Below the pieces are notes generated by a model, which was given only the letters and a program-made list of their open reading frames with translations, was not told the DNA's origin and did no database searches. Positions 1-6,621 of a stretch of 6,621 bases of DNA are shown here, one piece after another. The position numbers and the translations under genes were made by a program. How positions within the stretch are numbered: position 1 is the first letter of the stretch; each line of letters begins with the position of its first letter. The DNA is from an uncultured bacterium. Lineage in GTDB: Bacteria > Patescibacteriota > Saccharimonadia > Saccharimonadales > Saccharimonadaceae. Location: contig CALHCA010000135.1 of assembly GCA_937930585.1 (NCBI GenBank), positions 1 through 6,621 of the forward strand. The letters are read 5' to 3'.

Positions 1-403
<403 letters not shown>

Positions 404-516
404 AAAGAATTATCAAATTGATAAATCTATAAAATAGACTGACGATAAATTTGCACAATTAAATTGTTAAAGTTCAGTTTTATTCAACCTCGTTTTTTAC
501 TCCGCGCGCTGAACTA
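404..516 (-). other. Leader of the 16S rRNA transcript
   Basis: This is the untranslated precursor between the inferred rRNA start site (about 515-517) and the mature 16S 5' end. It contains no reading frame of note. In transcription order it holds a CGCGCGG segment, an A-rich stretch, the boxA-like site (465-476) and three small inverted repeats. These are a 13-nt palindrome ACAATTAAATTGT at 455-467, TCTAT/ATAGA at 426-438, and TTATCA/TGATAA at 410-424, close to the mature end. Such leaders normally recruit the rRNA antitermination complex and are removed during 16S maturation. Which repeat, if any, forms part of the processing stem cannot be seen, because the sequence downstream of 16S is absent. 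Confidence 0.7.
465..476 (-). promoter_or_regulatory. boxA-like rRNA antitermination site
   Basis: The minus strand reads TGAACTTTAACAATTTA here and just downstream. The E. coli rrn boxA is TGCTCTTTAACAATTTA, as I recall it, so only the two bases after TG differ (GC to AA, then C/T agreeing onward). Position also fits: it lies in the leader, about 40 nt after the likely start and about 60 nt before mature 16S. BoxA RNA is bound by NusB with ribosomal protein S10 to make rRNA transcription resistant to Rho and pausing. The match is seen; binding is inferred. Confidence 0.72.
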
Positions 517-521
517 TTAAC
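466..521 (-). repeat. Inverted repeat joining the leader start to boxA
   Basis: The arms are GTTAATAGTTCAG (complement of 509-521) and CTGAACTTTAAC (complement of 466-477). They pair over 12 bp with a single bulged T, and the loop is 31 nt (478-508). The first arm starts at or just before the likely transcription start, so the outermost pairs may lie outside the RNA, but the AGTTCAG/CTGAACT core (509-515 with 471-477) should be inside it or at its very end. The second arm covers most of the boxA-like site. It could be a leader hairpin that masks boxA, or a chance or processing structure. Confidence 0.6.
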
Positions 522-522
522 C

Positions 523-551
523 ATTATACTCAATAGATTTTCGAAAGTCAA
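523..551 (-). promoter_or_regulatory. Promoter of the 16S rRNA transcript
   Basis: The -35 box TTGACT (complement of 546-551) and the consensus -10 box TATAAT (complement of 523-528) are separated by exactly 17 bp. The likely start is an A or T at about 515-517. The stretch upstream (about 552-574) is almost pure A/T with A- and T-runs, like an UP element for the RNA polymerase alpha subunit. Bases between -10 and start are GGTTAA, not the GC-rich discriminator of E. coli rrn P1 promoters. This is the strongest sigma-70-type promoter in the window and sits where an rRNA promoter is expected. Confidence 0.88.
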
Positions 552-574
552 TACTTTTTTAAAATAAAATTTAT

Positions 575-607
575 AAAAAACTGGATAGGCCTCAAAAAGC
601 CTATCCA
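575..607 (-). terminator. Intrinsic terminator of gyrB-gyrA-DUF212 unit
   Basis: A 9-bp perfect stem, TGGATAGGC/GCCTATCCA (599-607 and 582-590), closes an 8-nt loop and is followed on the minus strand by G and six T (580-575). It starts 8 nt after the stop codon of the DUF212-family gene. The plus strand of the same stem is followed by four T, so it could also stop plus-strand transcription weakly. It separates the gyrase unit from the rRNA promoter. Confidence 0.92.
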
Positions 608-614
608 TTTTAAT

Positions 615-1037
615 CTATAAACCAAGTAAAAATGCTATATATCCAATAAAAATTCCAATAACTGAACCAACGGCAACTTCTAGCGGAGTATGGCCTTTAA
701 CGACTCGGACTTTTTTGATTTTTAAATTCTGTTTTTCAATGATTTCATTAATTCTTTGCGCTTGAATTCCGTTCGAAAACCGAACTTTCATTGAATCATA
801 TATTACTATCATCGCAAATACAAAAGCTAAACCAAAAATTGAAGAATAAACACCCTCATGCAAACCAACAAGTGTTGCCAGCGCAATTACCACTGAACTG
901 TGAGAACTTGGCATCCCACCACTCTCAGTGATAATTCGCTTAAATTTTGCGGTTTTATCTTTTCGAATTTCTAGAATATATTTAGCACCTTGCGCAATTA
1001 CCCATGCTAACACAAAAATTACTAAATATCTTGGCAT
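615..1037 (-). CDS. Divergent PAP2 (DUF212) family membrane protein
   Basis: This 140-aa protein belongs to the DUF212 / divergent PAP2 family (relatives include B. subtilis YuiD), usually annotated as acid phosphatase/vanadium-dependent haloperoxidase-related. Seen: an N-terminal hydrophobic segment (about 3-17), SGGMPSSHSS (39-48) matching the PSSHS phosphatase motif, a hydrophobic segment 62-80 ending in YD, IQAQRINEI (91-99), GHTPLEVAVGS (115-125) and a C-terminal membrane segment (about 123-140). The family-typical YDAxGVRRxAGxQA stretch is altered here to YDSMKVRFSNGIQA (80-93), while D81 and QA are kept. Length is typical. The ATG overlaps the gyrA stop as TAATG, with AGAGGAAG upstream inside gyrA, so translation is probably coupled. 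Phosphatase activity and substrate (a lipid phosphate would be the natural guess) are inferences; the biochemical role of the family is poorly known. It is the last gene before the terminator. Confidence 0.9.
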   Translation of the reverse strand: MPRYLVIFVLAWVIAQGAKYILEIRKDKTAKFKRIITESGGMPSSHSSVVIALATLVGLHEGVYSSIFGLAFVFAMIVIYDSMKVRFSNGIQAQRINEIIEKQNLKIKKVRVVKGHTPLEVAVGSVIGIFIGYIAFLLGL

Positions 1038-3532
1038 TATTCTTCCTCTCGACTTTCTTCCATCAAGCCAACACTTGCAACAGTATCATTATCCGAAAGC
1101 TTCATAATTCGAACACCTTGTGTAGTTCGACCCAAAGTTGGAATATCTTTAACTGCAACACGAATTGTTTGACCACCGCTTGAAATCATTAACGCATCAG
1201 AAACAGCCTCTGGCAAAGTTTGAACTGAAACGATTGGACCAGTTTTTGCGGTTACGATTGCGGCTTTAACACCAATTCCGCCACGATGTTTAACTTCAAA
1301 GTTCGAGACTTTTGTTGCTTTTCCGTAACCATTTGCTGAAATTACAAGAAGTTTTTGCGTTCCATCTTTTGCAACGTCCATCCCAACAACGCTATCATTT
1401 GGTCGAAGTCGAACACCACGAACACCACGAGCCGCACGGCCCATTGCTCGAACATCATTTTCATTAAAGCGAACAGCTTGACCAGCTGATGTTGAAACGA
1501 TAATATCACTCTGACCATCAGTTTTTTGAATCCAACGAAGTTCATCACCTTCATCAAGATTAATTGCATTTAGGCCATTAGTTCGAATATTCGCAAAATC
1601 TTTAAGTGCTGTCTTTTTTACAGTACCCTTTACGGTAGCCATAAAGAGGTAATCTTCTGTACTACTATTTTGTTCAAGCTTGATGATTGATGTAATTTTT
1701 TCTTCAGGTTGGAGTTGTAGTAGATTTACCGCTGCAACACCCTTTGCTTGAAGACTTGCAGCAGGAACTTCATAAGCTTTAAGCCTAAATACTCGACCCT
1801 TATTTGTAAAGAATAATAGCCAATCGTGTGTGCTTGCTGGGACCAACTGATCAATAATATCTTGATCTTTTGTTGTCATTCCACGCTTGCCTTTTCCACC
1901 ACGATTTTGCCGGCGATAATCTGCAAGGAGAGTTCTTTTGATGTAATTTTCACTAGTTAAGAGAATTACGCTTTCCTCTTCAGGAATCAGCTCTTCATCA
2001 GAGAATTTACCAAGTTCATGGTTAATAACCTTAGTCTTTCGTTCATCACCATATTTCTCTTTCATTTCGAGAAGCTCTTCTTTAATGATTCGCAAAATTT
2101 CATTTTCATCGGCAAGAATAGCTTCAAGCTCACCAATAAGTTTCAACAATGCCGCTAATTCTTCCTCGATTGCTTCACGTTCCAATCCAGTCAATCGGCG
2201 AAGTTGCATTGCAAGAATTGCTTTTGCTTGGATTTCAGTTAGACCAAACTTTTCACGCAAAGCTTTTTCAGCAATATCTGTAGTTTTCGAAGCTCGAATC
2301 GTTGCAATAACTTCATCGATATGATCAAGCGCAATCTTCAAACCTTCTAAAATATGAGCGCGAGCTTTTGCTTTTTTAAGTTCGAATTCTGTTCGGCGAC
2401 GCACAACATTTCGGCGATGCTTTACGAATTCATCAAGCATTTCTTTTAAGCCAAGTACTCGCGGCTGAACACCATCAACCAAAGCAAGCATATTGTAATG
2501 GAAGTTTGATTGCAGTGGAGTTAATTTATAGAGCTGATTTAAAACTTTCTTTGGGTATGCATCCTTCTTAAGATCGATCACAATCTTAACCGTTCCGCGC
2601 GCAGATTCATCTCGAAGGTCGGCAATTGTTGTGATTTTCTTTTCTTTGACTAGATCTGCAATCTTCTCAATTAATGAAGCCTTATTAACATTGTATGGAA
2701 TTTCTGAAACTACAATTTGATGGCGACCGCGTTTAGTTTCAACAATTTCAGCAACTGCACGCATAGTAACGCTTCCGCGACCAGTTCGATAAGCCTGAAT
2801 CATTGGAGTTCCACCATAAACTACCGCACCTGTTGGAAAGTCTGGGCCTTTAACATATTTCATTAGATCCTCAAGCTTAGCTTCTGGATTATCTATCAAT
2901 TCAACAGTTGCGTCAACAATTTCGCTTAAATTATGTGTTGGAATACTTGTCGCCATACCAACAGCAATACCCATTTGGCCATTCAAAAGAAGGTTTGGTA
3001 ATTTTGCCGGAAGAACTGACGGTTCACTTTCAGAACCATCATAATTTGGTCGAAAATCAACCGTATCTTTATCAAGATCGTTTAGTAAAATATCACCAAT
3101 TCGGCCAAGCCTTGCTTCAGTATAACGCATAGCGGCTGCAGGATCGCCATCCATTGAACCGAAGTTTCCCTGGCCTTCAACAAGAGGATATCTCATCACC
3201 CAGTCTTGCGCCAAACGAACCATAGAATCATAAATAGAGCTGTCACCGTGTGGGTGATATTTACCCATTACATCACCAACGATACGCGCAGACTTCTTAA
3301 ATGAAGAACCCGGTCGAACACCCATTTCTCCCATTGTATAAAGAACACGGCGATGAACCGGCTTCATTCCATCTCGAACATCAGGCAATGCACGGTCAAT
3401 AATAACAGACATTGAATAACGAAGAAATGAATCTTCCATCACATCTTCAACCGTGCGATATTCCAAAACTTTCGAATGATTTTGTTGTTCGATAATTTCA
3501 CCTTCAAGAGGTTTTTTATTCTCATCTTCCAT
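1037..3532 (-). CDS. gyrA: DNA gyrase subunit A
   Basis: This 831-aa breakage-reunion subunit forms the A2B2 gyrase that introduces negative supercoils. Seen: the N-terminal block [18 protein letters not shown] (48-65), the quinolone-pocket stretch [12 protein letters not shown] (91-102) and catalytic R136-Y137 in [10 protein letters not shown], equal to E. coli R121-Y122. The coiled-coil/tower region is around 365-495, with the [14 protein letters not shown] hinge at 438-451. The C-terminal beta-pinwheel (about 515-825) starts with the GyrA box QNRGGKG (542-548); the QNRGG form is like that of Firmicutes. The GyrA box favours GyrA over ParC. S98 and D102 correspond to E. coli S83 and D87 and are the sensitive-type residues; the E. 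coli A84 position is Ser. Length is close to the usual ~820-875. The start lies 2 nt after the gyrB stop (TAATTATG), with GGATG 7 nt ahead inside gyrB, so expression is probably coupled. The protein ends in a short acidic tail (EESREEE). No frameshift is seen. Confidence 0.98.
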   Translation of the reverse strand: MEDENKKPLEGEIIEQQNHSKVLEYRTVEDVMEDSFLRYSMSVIIDRALPDVRDGMKPVHRRVLYTMGEMGVRPGSSFKKSARIVGDVMGKYHPHGDSSIYDSMVRLAQDWVMRYPLVEGQGNFGSMDGDPAAAMRYTEARLGRIGDILLNDLDKDTVDFRPNYDGSESEPSVLPAKLPNLLLNGQMGIAVGMATSIPTHNLSEIVDATVELIDNPEAKLEDLMKYVKGPDFPTGAVVYGGTPMIQAYRTGRGSVTMRAVAEIVETKRGRHQIVVSEIPYNVNKASLIEKIADLVKEKKITTIADLRDESARGTVKIVIDLKKDAYPKKVLNQLYKLTPLQSNFHYNMLALVDGVQPRVLGLKEMLDEFVKHRRNVVRRRTEFELKKAKARAHILEGLKIALDHIDEVIATIRASKTTDIAEKALREKFGLTEIQAKAILAMQLRRLTGLEREAIEEELAALLKLIGELEAILADENEILRIIKEELLEMKEKYGDERKTKVINHELGKFSDEELIPEEESVILLTSENYIKRTLLADYRRQNRGGKGKRGMTTKDQDIIDQLVPASTHDWLLFFTNKGRVFRLKAYEVPAASLQAKGVAAVNLLQLQPEEKITSIIKLEQNSSTEDYLFMATVKGTVKKTALKDFANIRTNGLNAINLDEGDELRWIQKTDGQSDIIVSTSAGQAVRFNENDVRAMGRAARGVRGVRLRPNDSVVGMDVAKDGTQKLLVISANGYGKATKVSNFEVKHRGGIGVKAAIVTAKTGPIVSVQTLPEAVSDALMISSGGQTIRVAVKDIPTLGRTTQGVRIMKLSDNDTVASVGLMEESREEE

Positions 3533-3534
3533 AA

Positions 3535-5523
<1,989 letters not shown>

Positions 5524-5559
5524 TCATTCAGAACTTTCATAAATAAAATTTATATCTGT

Positions 5560-5588
5560 ATTATATCTTATTTTATAAAAAAATTCAA
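5560..5588 (-). promoter_or_regulatory. gyrB: Promoter of the gyrB-gyrA-DUF212 unit
   Basis: The -10 TATAAT (complement of 5560-5565) is a consensus match, and the -35 TTGAAT (complement of 5583-5588) matches four of six bases. The spacer is 17 bp and made of A/T-runs (5566-5582). The start is expected near 5553, giving a 5' UTR of about 38 nt that includes the GAGAGGT ribosome site. AT-rich spacers and start regions are common in supercoiling-sensitive gyr promoters, but sensitivity here is only inference. Confidence 0.78.
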
Positions 5589-5614
5589 ATAAAGCTTATT
5601 TTTTTATAAAAAAT

Positions 5615-5632
5615 ATGCTAAAATATAAGCAT
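5615..5632 (+). promoter_or_regulatory. Probable extended -10 promoter of the plus-strand unit
   Basis: TGCTAAAAT (5616-5624) is an extended -10 element (TGnTAAAAT) about 27 nt upstream of the plus-strand start codon. No good -35 is present; the 17-bp-spaced hexamer is TTATTT (5596-5601). Transcription would start near 5631 and give a leader of about 20 nt. An inverted repeat ATGCT/AGCAT (5615-5619, 5628-5632) straddles the -10, and GCTTAT/ATAAGC (5594-5599, 5625-5630) brackets it. Either could be an operator, but in DNA this AT-rich such repeats also arise by chance. Confidence 0.45.
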
Positions 5633-5640
5633 TAAGTTAA

Positions 5641-5648
5641 AAGGTGGG
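5641..5648 (+). promoter_or_regulatory. Strong ribosome binding site of the DUF11-like gene
   Basis: AAGGTGGG lies directly ahead of ATG at 5651 and is close to the AAGGAGG consensus. It decides the start. The next in-frame ATG (residue 15) has no comparable site, and starting there would discard the conserved-looking N-terminal part. Confidence 0.8.
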
Positions 5649-5650
5649 AC

Positions 5651-6385
5651 ATGTTTAAAGATATTATTTTAGGTTATTACCGCAGCCCTTCTATGGGTAA
5701 AAAAATACAAGATTATGAAAGAAAACTAAAAAATGATTTAAAATGGTGGATTTTTAGTATTTTTGCTATTATTTTTGTATTTTTTACAATATTTTTAACC
5801 AATATCCTACCTTTAAAAACTAAATCTAATAATATAGTAAAAAAAACATCATTAAATCCTAATCTAACCTACAGTGTAAAATCAACAGCAAAACATATAC
5901 TCCGACCTAAAGATATTATTTCTTATACATTAACGGCAACCAATGATTCAGAAAAAGTTCAGGGTTCAAATTTTGAAGTTGATGTATCAGATATACTAGA
6001 ATATGCCGACCTCCTTGACGGAGGAGATTATAACATTAAAGATAATATAATGTATTGGAATAATTCTAGTATTAAACCTGGAGAGTCAAAAAGTAAATTT
6101 TTTGCAATAAAAATTAAAGATAAAATCCCAACTTTTAAACAACAAGGGGAATCATTTGACTGTTTTATTAAATTAAATTTTGGCGAAACTTTAAAAACCC
6201 CGATAGAATGTCCTTTTATAAAAAATATTGACTACCTCCTAAATTCAGTTCCAGTTCTTGAACAATATATAATTTTGCTATTTTTAACTATCCTATTTTT
6301 TGCATCAATAATTATGACACTTCGTATAAATTTATTATACAAAGAAATCCGTTACTTTAGCCAATACTCAGGAGAAATGAAATAA
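5651..6385 (+). CDS. Two-pass membrane protein with DUF11-like outer domain
   Basis: This 244-aa protein is of unknown function. Layout: a basic cytoplasmic N-terminus (1-30, many Lys/Arg), membrane helix 1 (about 32-54, WWIFSIFAIIFVFFTIF), an outer domain (about 55-203), membrane helix 2 (about 206-224) and a short basic cytoplasmic tail (225-244). By the positive-inside rule both ends are inside. The outer domain reads like DUF11, an immunoglobulin-like beta-sandwich of bacterial surface proteins: RPKDIISYTLTATN (85-98), a VDVSDILEYADLLDGG middle (110-125), MYW (134-136) and IKPGESKSKFFAIKIKD (141-157), mirroring PGDTVTYTLTVTN...W...L.PGES. This match is by pattern memory only. There are two Cys (171, 187) in the outer domain, possibly a disulfide. 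No signal-peptidase site, LPXTG or enzyme motif is seen. It is more AT-rich and richer in ATA-Ile codons than the gyr genes. The stop overlaps the next ATG, so a two-gene unit is likely. Confidence 0.85.
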   Translation: MFKDIILGYYRSPSMGKKIQDYERKLKNDLKWWIFSIFAIIFVFFTIFLTNILPLKTKSNNIVKKTSLNPNLTYSVKSTAKHILRPKDIISYTLTATNDSEKVQGSNFEVDVSDILEYADLLDGGDYNIKDNIMYWNNSSIKPGESKSKFFAIKIKDKIPTFKQQGESFDCFIKLNFGETLKTPIECPFIKNIDYLLNSVPVLEQYIILLFLTILFFASIIMTLRINLLYKEIRYFSQYSGEMK

Positions 6386-6621
6386 TGAAAAATAATCAAA
6401 CCTATAAAAAAATACTAGATTTTATACATAAAGACTCAAATTTTAAAAATAATCTTTTTCGAAGTATTTTTCACTCCAGTTTTTTGGATTTTCTACTAGA
6501 TATTATCGAAAAGACAATAAAGCCAAAAGTACTTTTTATATCAATAATATCATCATTGGTTATTTATTATGCGATTCTTTATATTTCAATATTTAATGGA
6601 TTCTCTATAAAATTAGAGATT
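6385..6621 (+). CDS. Partial membrane protein gene, cut by right window edge
   Basis: I translated 79 codons by hand from ATG at 6385; the frame stays open to the last base and no stop is reached. The protein begins MKNNQTYKKILDFIHKDSNF, continues through an aromatic, amphipathic stretch (RSIFHSSFLDFLLDIIEKT, about 28-46), then KPK and a membrane segment VLFISIISSLVIYYAIL (about 50-66). The residues before the helix are Lys-rich, which suggests a cytoplasmic N-terminus. ATG shares its A with the upstream TAA (TAATG), and AGGAG (6370-6374) lies 10 nt ahead, so it is very probably translated together with the DUF11-like gene. By my count, 49 of 237 bases are G or C (about 21%), far below the gyr genes. 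No family is recognised. Its placement suggests a partner of the upstream membrane protein, which is inference only. Confidence 0.75.
   Translation, partial: MKNNQTYKKILDFIHKDSNFKNNLFRSIFHSSFLDFLLDIIEKTIKPKVLFISIISSLVIYYAILYISIFNGFSIKLEI

Noticed and set aside
404..470. Small AT-rich palindromes in the rRNA leader as regulator operators
   Set aside because: Short repeats such as ACAATTAAATTGT and TTATCA-TGATAA are expected often in DNA this AT-rich; they are noted in the leader entry but not called as binding sites.
1342..1569. Minus-strand open frame of 75 codons inside gyrA
   Set aside because: It overlaps the intact gyrA frame on the same strand and has no recognisable domain; a shadow frame.
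2085..3132. Plus-strand open frames antisense to gyrA (2085-2324 and 2908-3132)
   Set aside because: Both lie wholly opposite conserved gyrA coding sequence, with low-complexity or unconvincing protein sequence and no ribosome site.
5587..5601. AAATAA-AGC-TTATTT hairpin as a terminator between the divergent genes
   Set aside because: The stem is only A/T, too weak for an intrinsic terminator, and it lies between two divergent promoters where none is needed.

Overview
The window most resembles a chromosomal piece of a Candidate Phyla Radiation bacterium, probably Saccharibacteria (TM7). I base this on the 16S rRNA. Its 5' part reads AGTGAGGAATC after the conserved 338-355 block, where most bacteria have a TGGGGAAT-type sequence. 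It also carries the GAGAGGATGATCAGTCAGAC block and a GCGGCAGCG-type V1 start that I associate with TM7. The assignment comes from reading and memory, not from a search. The coding regions read cleanly with UGA as stop, so there is no sign of the UGA=Gly code of Gracilibacteria/SR1. The DNA is AT-rich, with Shine-Dalgarno sites before the genes.

Layout: everything from about 5590 down to 1 runs on the minus strand. A promoter at 5560-5588 drives gyrB (5514-3535), gyrA (3532-1037) and a small membrane protein of the divergent PAP2/DUF212 family (1037-615). The three genes are packed almost without gaps: 2 nt between gyrB and gyrA, and a TAATG overlap between gyrA and the DUF212 gene. An intrinsic terminator (575-607) closes this unit. 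Immediately downstream and on the same strand is a near-consensus promoter (523-551), a leader of about 113 nt with a boxA-like antitermination site, and the first ~403 nt of a 16S rRNA that runs off the left edge.

From the same 136-nt intergenic region, a second unit diverges on the plus strand. It holds a 244-aa two-pass membrane protein with a DUF11-like outer domain (5651-6385), overlapping by one base a second, AT-rich membrane-protein gene that is cut by the right edge (6385-6621). Neither has a function I can name.

The minus-strand half is housekeeping: DNA gyrase (supercoiling), rRNA synthesis, and a putative phosphatase-fold membrane protein that travels with gyrase. The plus-strand half is the less explained part. 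The points most worth a second look are the greatly lengthened helix h6 (V1) of the 16S rRNA, a boxA whose sequence is complementary to the start of its own leader, and the two-gene membrane unit divergent from gyrBA.
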